64,000 nucleotides of DNA from Neobacillus sp. PS3-34 (GCF_030915465.1 NZ_CP133267.1:3337001-3401000), one strand, 5' to 3'; positions 26,447-38,895 are shown, counted from the stretch's first letter. A program made the numbers and translations. The notes: a model not told the origin generated them from the sequence alone.

Positions 26447-27523
26447 ATGGGCAATAATGGATTAGATCAACTACGAACACGTGTCGACGAACTCAATTTG
26501 GAACTATTAAGGTTAATTAACGAAAGAGCTCAAATCGTCCAAGAAATTGGACGGGTGAAGGAAGGCCAGGGAGAAAACCGATATGATCCTGTCCGCGAAC
26601 GAAAAATGCTTGATAAGATTAAAGAGAATAATAACGGACCTTTTGAAAATAAAACCATTGACCATATTTTTAAGGAAATTTTTAAAGCGGGTATGGATCT
26701 TCAAAAAGATGACCATAGCAACGCATTGCTGGTTTCGAGAAAGAAAAAGCCTGAAAATACGATTGTTGAATTGAAGGGTCAAAAGATTGGCGATGGACAG
26801 GCGCATTTTGTTTTTGGACCATGCTCTGTAGAATCGTATGAACAGGTAGCATCAGTAGCAATGAACATGAAAGCAAAGGGCTTAAAGCTTCTTCGAGGCG
26901 GTGCTTTCAAACCTAGAACCTCTCCTTATGATTTCCAGGGGCTCGGAGTGGAAGGGCTTAAAATACTTAAACGGATTGCAGACGAATATGATATGGCTGT
27001 CATCAGTGAAATTGTCAATCCTGCCGATATAGAAATAGCTGTGGACTATCTTGACGTAATCCAGATTGGCGCCCGTAACATGCAAAACTTTGAACTTTTA
27101 AAAGCAGCTGGCGCAGTTAACAAACCGGTTCTTCTTAAACGAGGAATTGCTGCTACAATTGAAGAATTCATCAATGCTGCAGAATATATAATGTCCCAAG
27201 GAAACGGCCAGATTATCCTATGTGAGCGAGGAATAAGGACGTATGAACGGGCTACAAGAAACACGCTAGATATTACAGCAGTACCGATTTTAAAACAAGA
27301 AACGCATCTGCCAGTCTTTGTTGATGTTACACATTCAACTGGAAGACGGGATCTGCTTCTTCCTGCGGCAAAAGCGGCGCTTGCGATCGGCGCAGATGGA
27401 GTTATGGCGGAAGTCCATCCGGATCCTGCTGTAGCACTTTCTGACTCGGCACAACAAATGGATCTTAAGCAATTTGATCACTTTTACCAAGAACTTTCTT
27501 CTTCCCGTTTTGCGAGAATCTGA
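26447..27523 (+). CDS. aroA: Bifunctional chorismate mutase / DAHP synthase
   Basis: First enzyme of the aromatic pathway with a fused AroQ chorismate mutase. Residues 1-90 ([33 protein letters not shown]) are the AroQ domain that also senses feedback inhibitors. Residues about 110-358 are the type I-beta KDPG-like DAHP synthase ([36 protein letters not shown]). The ATG at 26447 gives 358 residues, as in B. subtilis AroA(G); the ATG at 26396 adds unconserved residues. It directly precedes ccpA, as in B. subtilis. Confidence 0.95.
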   Translation: MGNNGLDQLRTRVDELNLELLRLINERAQIVQEIGRVKEGQGENRYDPVRERKMLDKIKENNNGPFENKTIDHIFKEIFKAGMDLQKDDHSNALLVSRKKKPENTIVELKGQKIGDGQAHFVFGPCSVESYEQVASVAMNMKAKGLKLLRGGAFKPRTSPYDFQGLGVEGLKILKRIADEYDMAVISEIVNPADIEIAVDYLDVIQIGARNMQNFELLKAAGAVNKPVLLKRGIAATIEEFINAAEYIMSQGNGQIILCERGIRTYERATRNTLDITAVPILKQETHLPVFVDVTHSTGRRDLLLPAAKAALAIGADGVMAEVHPDPAVALSDSAQQMDLKQFDHFYQELSSSRFARI

Positions 27524-27532
27524 TTCAAATGC

Positions 27533-27573
27533 TAAAAGCCTTCTGCATTAGAACAGCAGAAGGCTTCTTTTAT
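27533..27573 (+). terminator. Terminator after aroA
   Basis: AAGCCTTCTGC pairs with GCAGAAGGCTT, followed by CTTTTATTTT. Confidence 0.88.
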
Positions 27574-27739
27574 TTTAAATAAATGAACTTGTTTATTGCG
27601 GCAAAGCGCTGCTTATCGTATCATTAAAGACAGATTATAGATTGTTTACTATCTCACAATCATAAAGTGTATGACTAGGTTCTGCTTAGTTGTTATAAAA
27701 TAAAGATAATAATGTCCCGCTTTAAAAGGAGTGTTGAAC

Positions 27740-28737
27740 GTGAATATAACAATATACGATGTTGCGCGCGAAGCAAACGTATCGATGGCAACGGTTTCAC
27801 GTGTGGTTAACGGGAATCCGAATGTTAAACCGGCTACACGGAAAAAAGTGTTAGAAGTAATTGAAAGATTAGGCTACCGTCCAAATGCGGTGGCAAGAGG
27901 ATTGGCAAGCAAAAAGACTACAACTGTCGGTGTAATCATACCGGATATATCCAGTATCTTTTTTGCGGAGCTTGCCCGAGGAATTGAAGATATTGCCACA
28001 ATGTATAAGTATAATATTATTTTGAGCAATTCTGACCAGAACAAAGAAAAAGAACTGCACCTGTTAAATACGATGCTAGGGAAACAAGTGGACGGAATCG
28101 TATTTATGGGAGGAAACATCTCCGCAGATCATGTGGAGGAGTTTGGAAAGTCTCCTGTTCCGATTGTCCTCGCAGGCTCAATTGAAGAATCCGGTAAAGT
28201 ACCTTCTGTCAATATTGACTATGAACAGGCAGTATATGATTCTGTAAAGGAATTCATTGATAGGGCCATAAACATATCGCATTTGTTGTATGCCCGCTTC
28301 ACGAACCTAAAAACTCTGAGAAAAAGCTTCATGGATACAAACGGGCGTTGCAGGAAGCTGGTATCCCTTATAATGAGGAACTAGTTGTAGAAGGAGATTA
28401 TACTTACGATTCCGGCCTGGAAGCCTTTGACCGCCTTCTTGAAGTGGGTGACAAGCCGACAGCCATATTAGTTGGAGCTGATGAAATGGCTTTGGGCATC
28501 GTTCACGGTGCACAGGATAAAGGCTATAGCATACCGGAAGATTTCGAAGTCATCTGTTCGGACAATACGAGGCTTTCTCTCATGGTCCGTCCGCAACTGA
28601 CAACAATTGTACAGCCTTTATATGATATTGGAGCAGTTGCAATGCGCTTGCTAACCAAGCTAATGAATAAAGAACAAGTAGAAGAACAAACTGTTGTTCT
28701 TCCACACAGGATTGAATACCGTCAGTCAACGAAATAA
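27740..28737 (+). CDS. ccpA: Catabolite control protein A (frame broken at about 28265)
   Basis: LacI/GalR regulator of carbon catabolite control that binds cre sites with HPr-Ser46-P. The N-terminal helix-turn-helix ([24 protein letters not shown]) and hinge ([14 protein letters not shown]) are nearly identical to B. subtilis. GTG 27740 is the start, with AAAGGAG eight bases upstream. The frame breaks at GGGCC 28263-28267; one more G restores [10 protein letters not shown] and gives 332 residues. Two conserved spots also look garbled without frame change (VVCPL for VSGPL, ICSDNT for IGFDNT). Candidate target sites are at 31333, 41145 and 59570 of this window. Confidence 0.93.
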
Positions 28738-28746
28738 AAAATCAAA

Positions 28747-28783
28747 TTTTAAAAACCAGGCAGCTACTGCCTGGTTTTTTGTG
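28747..28783. terminator. Bidirectional terminator between ccpA and acuC
   Basis: AAAACCAGGCAG pairs with CTGCCTGGTTTT. Confidence 0.9.
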
Positions 28784-28800
28784 TTCAAATACAGAAGTCC

Positions 28801-29973
28801 TTACATAGACTCTGTTTTTGTATGACTTCGAATAGGATAAAGTGCTTTTTCTAACGTCCTCATGTTCTTTTCAGATATTTCATCTTTTCGGGGGATAGGT
28901 TCATACATGTCTTCCGGATCATCCCACATTTTTGGAAGCGTAACAGGAGCTTCTTTTTGCCAGAAATCAATCCACTCTGCAGGCAAACTTCCATAACAAT
29001 TAGAGTTTTCAGTCATTTCAAGCCATATTAACGCCCAGGCTCTTGGAACTACCCTCCATATGTCATAGCCGCCACCGCCGACTGCAATCCATTTTCCATT
29101 ACAATACTGGTGGGCGATTTCGTGAGCGATCTTTGGAATTTCCCGATAAATCTTCATTGTTGCAGACAAATGTGTTAGCGGATCATAATAATGTGAGTCG
29201 GCACCGTTTTGAGTCAGGATGATATCAGGTTTGAAAAATTCAGCTACTTCCTTTAAAGCGCTAGAGTAGGCAAAAAGCAAGGATTCATCCTCTGTAAAGG
29301 CGTCTACTGGGATGTTAAAGGAAAAACCATAACCTTTTCCTTGGCCTCTCTCATTAACATTGCCGGTTCCAGGAAATAAATATCTTCCCGTTTCATGTAT
29401 GGAAAGAGTGCAAACGTTTGGATCATCATAAAAAGACCACTGCACACCGTCACCATGATGGGCATCAGTATCAACATATAGTACCCGTGCATTATACTTT
29501 TTCTGCAAATACTGGATGGCAACCGAGCTGTCGTTATAAATGCAAAACCCGGATGCCTTACCGCGGAAGCCATGATGCAAACCACCGCCGAGATGGAGGG
29601 CATGATCTGCCTGCCCGGACATAACCTGGTCAACTGCTGTCAATGTTCCGCCTACAAGCAGTGCGCTTGCTTCATGCATTCCTGGAAATACAGGGGTATC
29701 TTCCGTTCCTAACCCAAAATTTTCAGCTTTTTCTTTCTCAAGTTGGTTTAAACCAGCCAATTTGACTGCATTCACATAATCCGGATCGTGAATCATGCAA
29801 AGCTCTTCCTCAGTAGCCATTCGGGGTGGAACAATTAAGCTATCATTTATTGCGTGCATTTTCTTTAATAAATCTAAAGTCAACTTGAGCCGGAATTGAT
29901 TAAAAGGATGATGGCTGTTGAATTTATATTTCAACAGCTCTTCTGAATAAATAAAAACACTTTTATCTGTCAT
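28801..29973 (-). CDS. acuC: AcuC protein deacetylase (class I HDAC-like)
   Basis: Zinc deacetylase of the histone deacetylase fold; in B. subtilis it reactivates acetyl-CoA synthetase by deacetylating the lysine modified by Acu[22 protein letters not shown] has the active-site histidines, [13 protein letters not shown] the zinc ligands, and [18 protein letters not shown] the third ligand. I place the start at ATG 29973, which forms an ATGA overlap with the repaired end of acuB. The ATG at 30000 would add nine residues that actually encode the acuB tail. The product is 390 residues. The acuA-acuB-acuC operon runs opposite to acsA. Confidence 0.93.
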   Translation of the reverse strand: MTDKSVFIYSEELLKYKFNSHHPFNQFRLKLTLDLLKKMHAINDSLIVPPRMATEEELCMIHDPDYVNAVKLAGLNQLEKEKAENFGLGTEDTPVFPGMHEASALLVGGTLTAVDQVMSGQADHALHLGGGLHHGFRGKASGFCIYNDSSVAIQYLQKKYNARVLYVDTDAHHGDGVQWSFYDDPNVCTLSIHETGRYLFPGTGNVNERGQGKGYGFSFNIPVDAFTEDESLLFAYSSALKEVAEFFKPDIILTQNGADSHYYDPLTHLSATMKIYREIPKIAHEIAHQYCNGKWIAVGGGGYDIWRVVPRAWALIWLEMTENSNCYGSLPAEWIDFWQKEAPVTLPKMWDDPEDMYEPIPRKDEISEKNMRTLEKALYPIRSHTKTESM

Positions 29974-30616
29974 AAAGGGAGCCCCGGCAGTTTTGGCCAT
30001 AATACATTGTGGCCAGCCTCCTTAAGGTCCTTAATAAGCCGACAGGGTTCATTGTATGCACCCTTATCACAAGTATTTTATATCCTTCATCCTTTTTATC
30101 CGGATAAACGAGCACGCTTTGGATATTTGCTTTACGGTTTCGGATGACCGTTGCAATTTCGCAAAGCATGCCAGCTTTATTCCGAACCTTTACTTCAATT
30201 TGAGAACCTGGCTGATTGGCTCCTGTAAGTTCAACGAGTGTGCGGAGCAAATCTGTTTCGGTCACAATTCCGGCAAGTTTCTGGTCCTTTATGATTGGAA
30301 GGCAGCTAATATGGTGTTCATAGAATATTGCTGCAACCTCTTCCACGAAATCAAGAGGATGGCCCGTTATAATGTCTTTTTTCATAATTTTTTCTAATGG
30401 CTGCTCCAAATCATCAGTATGCTCCTCAGCATGAAAAATAGATGGAGCGGCATCTCTTAAGTCCCTGTCTGTTACAAGACCGACTAAATGCTGTTCTGAA
30501 TCAATAATCGGGAGGTGGCGGATTTTATTTTTATCCATAAGCAGCAGTGCATCTGCAATCGAATGTGATGGACTGAGTGTAGCCACAGTAGTTTTCATAA
30601 TTTCTTCTACTATCAT
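29970..30616 (-). CDS. acuB: AcuB, tandem CBS and ACT domain protein (C-terminal frame break)
   Basis: A 215-residue protein with two CBS domains (about residues 1-60 and 75-130, each with a T/S...D pattern such as [12 protein letters not shown]) and a C-terminal ACT-like domain ([19 protein letters not shown]). CBS pairs bind adenylates, so it may tie AcsA control to energy charge; the exact role is not known. As read, the C-terminus drifts into an unrelated tail from about 30011-30023. One extra base there, either A in AAGG or G at GGCC, restores a [18 protein letters not shown] tail, with a TGA that overlaps the acuC start. Confidence 0.88.
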
Positions 30617-30637
30617 CAGAAAGCCCCCTCTGAAAAT

Positions 30638-31270
30638 TTAGTACATGAAGCGGTTCATAAACCGAAGGCGGTCAAATTTTTGTACAGATTCACTATCAAT
30701 TCTTTTTCCGATTTTGGCCATAAGACAGTTGGCGGGATGTGAACAAATTTCCGGATCATCTGTTGCATACAATTCCAGTCCACCTGCATTCATCATTTTC
30801 TCCATTATTTTTCGGTACTCCCACACATTCAAGCCGGTTCCTTTTAAGTCCCAGTGCCAATAATATTCGGTTGTGATAGTGATATAGTTTTCCATAGCAT
30901 CATCCATCATGGAAACCCTTAAGAGGTTTTTGCCAACTGAGCATCCTCTAAACTGTGGAATGACTTCGATGGCTCCCAATTCTATTAAATTATCCATTTT
31001 CCCTTCCGACCAGCGTTCAAGAGGATCGGGATATAAGTAAGTCACATAACCGACAATGGTATCTCGGTTTCGTGCAATAATAATTCTTCCTTCAGGAAGC
31101 CCGGCGATTCCAATCAGTGCTTTATGTTGCTGGACTGGAGTCCGAAATGCAACAAGGTCTTCATGGAAATCATAGCCTGCTAGTTTTTCAGGTGTCACAG
31201 GCCCTTCTATAATCAAGCTCCCGTGCGGAGTCTTAAGTTCTTTTGCGTTGTAGGTTCTTTTATGTTCCAT
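30638..31270 (-). CDS. acuA: AcuA protein acetyltransferase
   Basis: GNAT-family enzyme of 210 residues that acetylates and inactivates acetyl-CoA synthetase. It shows YVTYLYPDPLERWSEG, then IELGAIEVIPQFRGCSVGKNLL, the acetyl-CoA loop (Q/RxxGxG/A-like). It is first in acuABC, transcribed away from acsA. A cre-like site lies in the shared control region, so CcpA repression is likely. An AGGTGG site precedes the ATG. Confidence 0.93.
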   Translation of the reverse strand: MEHKRTYNAKELKTPHGSLIIEGPVTPEKLAGYDFHEDLVAFRTPVQQHKALIGIAGLPEGRIIIARNRDTIVGYVTYLYPDPLERWSEGKMDNLIELGAIEVIPQFRGCSVGKNLLRVSMMDDAMENYITITTEYYWHWDLKGTGLNVWEYRKIMEKMMNAGGLELYATDDPEICSHPANCLMAKIGKRIDSESVQKFDRLRFMNRFMY

Positions 31271-31332
31271 TCAGTCACCACCTAAAATGATGTATCAAAT
31301 AATTAATTCTATTATACATAAATTCTTGTAAT

Positions 31333-31346
31333 TTAAAGCGCTTTCA
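31333..31346. promoter_or_regulatory. cre-like site between acuA and acsA
   Basis: TTAAAGCGCTTTCA differs from the CcpA consensus TGWAANCGNTNWCA at one position. It lies between the divergent acuABC and acsA genes, both of which are CcpA-repressed in B. subtilis. Confidence 0.7.
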
Positions 31347-31484
31347 CATAATTTTCTGGTAAATTTAAAAAACTTTTAGTGAATTTTTACTCAAAATAAT
31401 TATGTAAGCAGAAATATTTTTAAAATTGAGAATAAATATTATTTATACTATAATAATATCATATACGGCAAAGGGGGAGTAACG

Positions 31485-33201
31485 ATGAAAGTGGAAGCGC
31501 TGCCAGTTATGCAGGGGGAGCATAATTTAGGCAATTATGAAGAAATGTACAAGCAATTTGATTGGAAAGAATCAGAAAAGAATTTCTCCTGGAATGAAAC
31601 CGGCCTTGTCAACTTGGCATATGAAGCGATTGACCGGCATGCAGTCTCCTTTAGAAAAAATAAAGTTGCTCTGTACTATCGTGACCAGGCTAGAGACGAA
31701 AAATATACTTTTAAGGAAATGAAGGATCTATCCAATAAAGCAGGAAATGTCCTTAAAACTTATGGAGATGTAGAAAAAGGGGACCGTGTCTTTGTTTTTA
31801 TGCCTCGGTCACCGGAGCTTTATTTCGCTGTACTGGGTGCAATAAAGCTTGGAGCCATTGTAGGTCCTTTATTTGAGGCCTTTATGGAAGGTGCAGTAAG
31901 AGACAGGCTGCAGGACAGTGAAGCGAAAGTGCTGATAACAACACCAGAATTGCTTGAACGTGTTCCTGTTTCTGAGCTTCCTTCATTAATGCACATCTTC
32001 CTTGTGGGCGATGGCGTGACTGAGGAAGGCCTTTGCTGGACTTTAAGAAGAAATTCAAGGAAGCCAGCAAAGAGCTAAGAATTGAATGGGTTGATAAAAC
32101 GGATGGATTAATCCTCCATTATACTTCTGGATCAACTGGAAAGCCGAAAGGTGTCTTGCATGTCCATAATGCCATGGTTCAGCATTATCAGACCGCCAAG
32201 TGGGTGCTTGATTTAAAAGAGGAAGATGTTTATTGGTGCACAGCAGACCCAGGCTGGGTAACAGGAACCTCTTATGGAATCTTTGGTCCGTGGCTTGCAG
32301 GAGCATCTAACGTGATTGTCGGGGGACGCTTCAGCCCCGAAAACTGGTATAAAATGATTGAAGAATTTGGTGTAACAGTTTGGTACAGCGCACCGACTGC
32401 TTTCAGGATGCTGATGGGGGCAGGGGACGAAATCGTGAAAAAATTTGATTTAAGCAGCCTCCGACATATTTTAAGCGTCGGCGAGCCTTTAAATCCAGAA
32501 GTAGTAAAATGGGGAGTAAAGGTATTTAACCTGAGAATTCATGATACATGGTGGATGACGGAAACAGGAGCACAGCTGATTTGTAATTATCCTGCCATGG
32601 TAATAAAGCCGGGGTCAATGGGCAAGCCAATTCCAGGCGTTCAGGCAGCCATTGTGGATGACCAGGGAAATGAGCTTCCTCCATACAGGATGGGTAACCT
32701 TGCTATAAAAAAAGGCTGGCCTTCCATGATGCATACCATCTGGAACAATCCTCAAAAATATGAATCCTATTTCATGCCAGGCGATTGGTATGTTTCGGGG
32801 GATTCTGCTTATATGGATGAGGAAGGCTACTTCTGGTTCCAAGGCGGGTTGATGATGTCATCATGACATCAGGCGAACGTGTCGGTCCATTTGAAGTGGA
32901 GAGCAAGCTGGTTGAGCATCCGGCTGTAGCGGAAGCTGGGGTTATTGGGAAGCCTGACCCTGTCCGCGGAGAAATTATTAAAGCCTTTGTTGCATTAAGA
33001 GATGGCTTCGAGGCATCTGATGATTTGAAGGAAGAAATCCGACAGTTTGTCAAAAAAGGATTAGCCGCTCATGCAGCTCCGAGGGAAATCGAATTCCGTG
33101 AAAAGCTTCCGAAAACCCGAAGCGGTAAAATTATGAGACGCGTCCTTAAAGCATGGGAATTGGATCTCCCAACCGGAGACCTATCGACCATGGAAGACTA
33201 A
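31485..33201 (+). CDS. acsA: Acetyl-CoA synthetase (two frame breaks)
   Basis: AMP-forming acyl-CoA ligase that turns acetate into acetyl-Co[19 protein letters not shown] is the AMP-binding P-loop; [11 protein letters not shown] the A5 motif; [12 protein letters not shown] the hinge region. [12 protein letters not shown] carries the lysine acetylated by AcuA. GGGGGAG precedes the ATG. Breaks occur at 32028-32031, where GGCC should read GGCCC, and at about 32845, where GGC should read GGCC. Both repairs together give exactly 572 residues, the B. subtilis AcsA length, which strongly supports missing bases rather than a pseudogene. Confidence 0.93.
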
Positions 33202-33219
33202 TTGATATACCTAAAAAAT

Positions 33220-33256
33220 AAGAAACCGCCCCGGATGTCCCCGGAGGCGGTTTTGT
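33220..33256. terminator. Bidirectional terminator between acsA and the PBP gene
   Basis: AAACCGCC pairs with GGCGGTTT, with an inner CCGG/CCGG pair. Confidence 0.85.
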
Positions 33257-33260
33257 GCAT

Positions 33261-35997
33261 TTATTGTAAGACCATTACCAAGTTAGATGCAGCTGACTCA
33301 TTACCTGAAATATCCACAGCTGTAATATAGTAAATTCCAGGACTTCCAGTATAAGACAAGCCCTTTCCTGCTGGGATGCTTGCCACCTCTGTCGTAGTGA
33401 CGCCTGTTTGATATACCCTGTATCCAATAATGTCGTTCTCTTCAACCCGAGGCCATGTCATGGTGCTGCCGAAAAGCTGCAAAACTGGAGCTGATGGTAC
33501 TTCCCCATTTTCGGGCATCTTGGCATCAGGTACCATAATATTTGCCCATCGCTCCTTATGAGGAATTAACTGGCTTGTTTCCTTGAAATTTTTGCCGACT
33601 AATTGGCTTACAAAATCAGGGTTTAACATGAGGCCGTTTCGGGCAAAATCATCTGGTGTCGAACTTGAGGCAAGGTAATTTCGATCCCCTACCCTGACAA
33701 ACCTTCCATTAATCAGGCTGTCATCCGTTTTTGAAGGCACGAACTTAGCATTATAAATATCGGTTTCCACTAGGCCGCTTTGTGCATACCTCGGAAGCGA
33801 GCAATCCAGACACTGCGCAGTAGGAGCGTGTAACGATACCCCCTGGCATTTTGAAACTTTCACTCGGTGCAATCAGATCAGGATTTTTATCATAGGCAGC
33901 ATTTATTAGATTGGCCCATAAATAGTTTGTCCGCTGGCTATAGGTTAAGCTGCCAAGGCACCTTTAAAGATTTCGGTGTATCGTAGCCTGTCCAAATTCC
34001 GAACGTTACGTTTGGATTGGTTGCGACAAACCAGGAATCATGGAAGTCAACTCCGGTTCCTGTTTTACCTGCCCAATCCGATCTGAATTTCAGTTTATTT
34101 TTAATGCCGGCTGCTGTTCCCATATTAATGACATCGCGCATCATATCCAGTGTTAGATATGAAGTTTGCGGTGTGAATACATCTACAGGTTTAACTTTAT
34201 GCTCGTAAATGACCTTTCCGTTTTTATCCACTATTTTATCAATTAAATAGGCATCAATGAATTTCCCATCATTTGCGAACGTACTGAAGGCGTTTGTGTT
34301 TTCTTCAATTGTTACTCCGTTTTTTAATGATCCAATCGCCGTAGCCAGGTTTGTATAATCTTCATCCACAAGCGAAGTGAAGCCCATCTTCTCAAGATAT
34401 TTCGCAGGACGTTTTGCGACGATATCCTTGTAGAGCTTAACGGCAGGTACGTTATATGATTTGGCAAGAGCATAGCGAGCAGAAACTAGACCGCTATAGC
34501 GTTTGTCATAATCCATAGGCCAAGGTCGGTTAAGGCTGGGGGACAGCCTAAGCGCTACATCGGGAAGAACAGTTCCGGGTGCTGCTTTTCCTAATTCAAA
34601 GGCAGGTGCGTAAACAAGCAGCGGCTTCATGGTGGACCCGTTTTGACGGATGGCGCTTGTAGCGTGGTTCAACTGCTGTCTCTTATAATCGCGGCCGCCA
34701 ACAAAACTAATAATTTTTCCCGTTTTATTTTCTATCAACATAGCCCCAACCTCAACGGGCTCCATAACTGTTTTTAATTCGCCTGTTTCCGTATCCTTTA
34801 CCTGCTCTGGCTTATCAGGCTCATAAGAAGGAAAGGAGTCCTTTGCCTTCTGCATGGCATCATAAATATCCTTATTGATGGTGGTATGGATTTCATAACC
34901 TTTTTGCCTCAAATCGTGGCTAGCCAATGTAAGGTATTTATTATAAAGATTTTGGTCCTTTTTTAAATCCTTTAATTTATATCCATCCTTTTTTGCCTGG
35001 ATTTCTGTCAGAATTTTAATAGACCGTTTTTCAATTTCAAAAGTAAGCCATGGATATTTTTCAAGCGGATTGTCTCTTGAAGGGACAAAATCCTTCGTAA
35101 TATCGTAGGCGGATGCTTTGATATATTGAGCCTGGCTGATATAACCAGCTTCACGCATTCTCTGTAAAACAGTTTTCATTCTTGCCAGCCCTGGCTCTAG
35201 GTGCTGCTTGATATGTCCATCGCGCGTAAAAGGAGTATAGCCAAATGGACTTTGAGGCAATCCCGCTATAAACGCTGACTGTGCGAGGTTAAGGTCGCTG
35301 GCATTTTTTCCGAAAATTCCTTTTGCTGCCGCCTGTACACCGGCAATGTTCCGCCTGATGAATTTCGTCCAAAGGTTGCTACATTTAAATAGGCTTCAAG
35401 GATTTCTTTTTTATTGAAAAATCTCTCAAGCCTTAATGCCAAAAGAATTTCCTTTGCTTTTCGCTGGAAAGAAACTTCATTTGTTAAAATTTGATTCTTT
35501 ATTAGCTGCTGGGTTAAAGTACTTCCTCCAGACTGAATGGGGGAATTCGTAACCTCTTGATAAACTGCGCGTAAAATGGCCTTTGGAACAACGCCATTAT
35601 GCTGGTAAAAATACCGGTCTTCTGTGGCGACAACCGCATTTACAAGATTATCTGAGACTTGATCAAGCTTTACTTCGTCCCGCTCAAGGTCGGAACGGAG
35701 CTTGCCGAGATATACCTGGTCGGCAAAGTAAAGATCGGAGGTCTCGGTATAGTTGTAAATGTCTTTTTTCATGCTGCTGTATGAACGGACAGGCTCGTCT
35801 TTTACGAGTGATGCCAAAAATCCAGCCCCTGCTCCAGCAGCAAATGACCCTCCCAAAATAGCAATAATCAAAATAACCAGGAAGAGATTCCAAATAACTC
35901 TGTATGTATTATGTGCACTTTTAATAGCTGTTCTGCCTGTGTTTTGCCGAGTTATGGATTTTATTTTAGCTCTACACGATTGCTCGTTTTCTTTCAT
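33261..35997 (-). CDS. Class A penicillin-binding protein with C-terminal fibronectin type III-like domain (three frame breaks)
   Basis: Bifunctional peptidoglycan glycosyltransferase/transpeptidase. A cytoplasmic tail and one membrane helix (about residues 35-60) come first. The GT51 domain follows (ATEDRYFYQHNGV with the catalytic glutamate; GGSTLTQQLIKNQ; RKAKEILLALRLE). The transpeptidase has STMK, SYN and KTGTG. The last 90 residues (IIGYRVYQTG... YYITAVDISGNESA) resemble a fibronectin type III domain. ATG 35997 has AGGGGG upstream. Breaks lie near 35353 (GGCCGG), 33958 and 33777. The latter two fit two missing bases each at GGCC contexts. The repaired length is about 913 residues. Confidence 0.85.
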
Positions 35998-36149
35998 TCG
36001 TATCAAACCCCCTAAAATCACATTTATTATAGCATAATGAAATAATAAAAAAGAAAGTTCCCTTTATTTTCTAAAAACTGCATGCACCATTTGACAGCTG
36101 ACTAAATTATATGGTAAAAAGAGCTATAGTTTAAAAATTTGATACGATA

Positions 36150-36382
36150 GGCTGAGAAGGGAATCAGTAATTCTTCTATCCCTGTTTTAGAGAGCCGGCG
36201 GCTGGTGTAAGCCGGTACATATAGAAGAATGAATTACGTCTCTGAGCTTTCGCCATGAATCATATTTAGTAATGGTGAACGGAAAAAAACCGTTAATTTT
36301 TTGAGTTGGAGGAAGAAATTCCTCAAGCTGGGTGGTACCGCGCGTTTTTGCGTCCCTGCATTTTTTGCAGGGGCGTTTTTAT
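36150..36382 (+). promoter_or_regulatory. T-box leader of tyrS
   Basis: Canonical T-box riboswitch sensing uncharged tRNA. The T-box core with GGTGGTACCGCG lies at 36325-36342 and is followed by the terminator hairpin CGTCCCTGCA/TGCAGGGGCG plus a T run. A TAC triplet at 36235-36237 in the putative specifier region fits tyrosine. When tRNA-Tyr is uncharged the antiterminator forms and tyrS is expressed. Confidence 0.88.
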
Positions 36383-36392
36383 TTTTTCTTAA

Positions 36393-37656
<1,264 letters not shown>

Positions 37657-37700
37657 TAGCTGTACATTTTGTTAAAGCTTAATAATGAAACGACTTTAAA

Positions 37701-37735
37701 AATGGCGTATGGATTAGCATACGTCATTTTTTTAT
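37701..37735 (+). terminator. Terminator after tyrS
   Basis: ATGGCGTATG pairs with CATACGTCAT around a six-base loop, then seven T residues. Repeat copy C begins just after it. Confidence 0.8.
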
Positions 37736-37978
37736 CGTCTAGGAAATTATAAAATTAAATGATGTGAATAACTTCTACAAGTTGTATTAATCTAGCTCCA
37801 CAAGGAAAGCTTCGGTAGCATATGCTTCGCACGAAGAAAAAGCGATAGCTTTTTCGAGGAGCCCCCAGCCCCTCGGGGTCATAAGCCAAATCACTCCAGA
37901 AATCAGGATTTCCTGCATGATTCGTCTTATGCCTGTAGGGGCTTACCAGGGCGCTTGCGCCTTTTGTTCTTAGAAAAA
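37736..37978 (+). repeat. Composite hairpin repeat, copy C (backbone plus one 60-bp module)
   Basis: This fills most of the tyrS-rpsD gap. Its backbone matches copies A and B. A single 60-bp module at 37801-37860 sits at the same internal site, after CTAGCTCCA, as the first module of copy A. Like copy A it follows a terminator directly. All three copies have the same orientation on the plus strand. The remainder up to the rpsD terminator shows nothing recognisable. Confidence 0.85.
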
Positions 37979-38053
37979 AGATGGTTAGTCTTTGAGGTGT
38001 TTTATGACACCTTACATTTAATAACACTTTGTGCAGTCTGTTATTTATGCAAT

Positions 38054-38085
38054 AAAAAGAGCCTTGCCAATAATGGCAAGGCCTA
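38054..38085 (-). terminator. Terminator of rpsD
   Basis: Read on the minus strand, GCCTTGCCA pairs with TGGCAAGGC, then CTCTTTTTATT. Confidence 0.88.
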
Positions 38086-38094
38086 AAAGACTTA

Positions 38095-38697
38095 TTAACG
38101 AGAGTAGAATTCAACGATAAGAGCTTCGTTGATTTCAGCAGGAAGTTCAGAACGCTCTGGTAAGCGAGTGAATGTTCCTTCAAGCTTGTCAGCATCGAAA
38201 GTTAAGAAGTCAGGTACGAAGTTGTTTACTTCTACAGCTTCCTTCACAACATCAAGATTGCGTGACTTTTCACGAAGGCTGATTGTTTGTCCAGCAGCAA
38301 CGCGGTAAGATGGGATGTCAACGCGTGAACCATCAACAAGGATGTGTCCGTGGTTAACTAATTGGCGTGCAGCACGACGAGTGCGAGCCAATCCTAAACG
38401 GTAAACAACGTTGTCTAAACGTGCTTCAAGAAGGATCATGAAGTTTTCACCATGTTTACCAGGCATTTTGCCTGCTTTGTCAAACAGGTTGCGGAACTGA
38501 CGCTCAGTTACTCCGTACATGTGACGAAGTTTTTGTTTTTCCTGCAATTGCAATCCGTATTCAGAAAGCTTTTTGCGTTGGTTTGGACCGTGTTGTCCAG
38601 GAGCGTAAGGACGCTTTTCTAATTCTTTACCCGTGCCGCTTAGAGAGATTCCAAGACGACGGGAGATTTTCCAGCTAGAGCCAGTATAACGAGCCAT
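38095..38697 (-). CDS. rpsD: 30S ribosomal protein S4
   Basis: Primary 16S rRNA-binding protein of exactly 200 residues, the B. subtilis length. The N-terminus [16 protein letters not shown], the S4 RNA-binding domain ([31 protein letters not shown]) and the C-terminus [12 protein letters not shown] are typical. The N-terminus lacks the zinc-binding cysteines of the alternative S4 type. ATG 38697 has GAGGAGG upstream. In Bacillus the protein represses its own mRNA through a leader structure. Confidence 0.97.
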   Translation of the reverse strand: MARYTGSSWKISRRLGISLSGTGKELEKRPYAPGQHGPNQRKKLSEYGLQLQEKQKLRHMYGVTERQFRNLFDKAGKMPGKHGENFMILLEARLDNVVYRLGLARTRRAARQLVNHGHILVDGSRVDIPSYRVAAGQTISLREKSRNLDVVKEAVEVNNFVPDFLTFDADKLEGTFTRLPERSELPAEINEALIVEFYSR

Positions 38698-38890
38698 GAG
38701 AGACTCCTCCTCAGTGTTTTTATTTTGGTAAAATAAAAACTGTGGTGAAGCTGCAATAATGTACATTTTGTTTTCATGTAACTTCGCCCCAGCAGAATAG
38801 GGTTACCTGATACACCATCAGCAAAAGCAATCGCTGAGGAACAAAATGAGGCCATTAAAGTGTCCACTTAGTCTGCAATATTTTACACAA
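38698..38890 (-). promoter_or_regulatory. rpsD leader, candidate S4 autoregulatory RNA
   Basis: About 190 untranslated bases separate the promoter from the rpsD start. Bacillus rpsD is known to be controlled by S4 binding to such a leader. Near the gene, TTTTTATTTTAC is followed by GTAAAATAAAAA-like complementarity that may form a hairpin ending just before the ribosome binding site. I did not fold it fully. Confidence 0.5.
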
Positions 38891-38895
38891 AGAGT

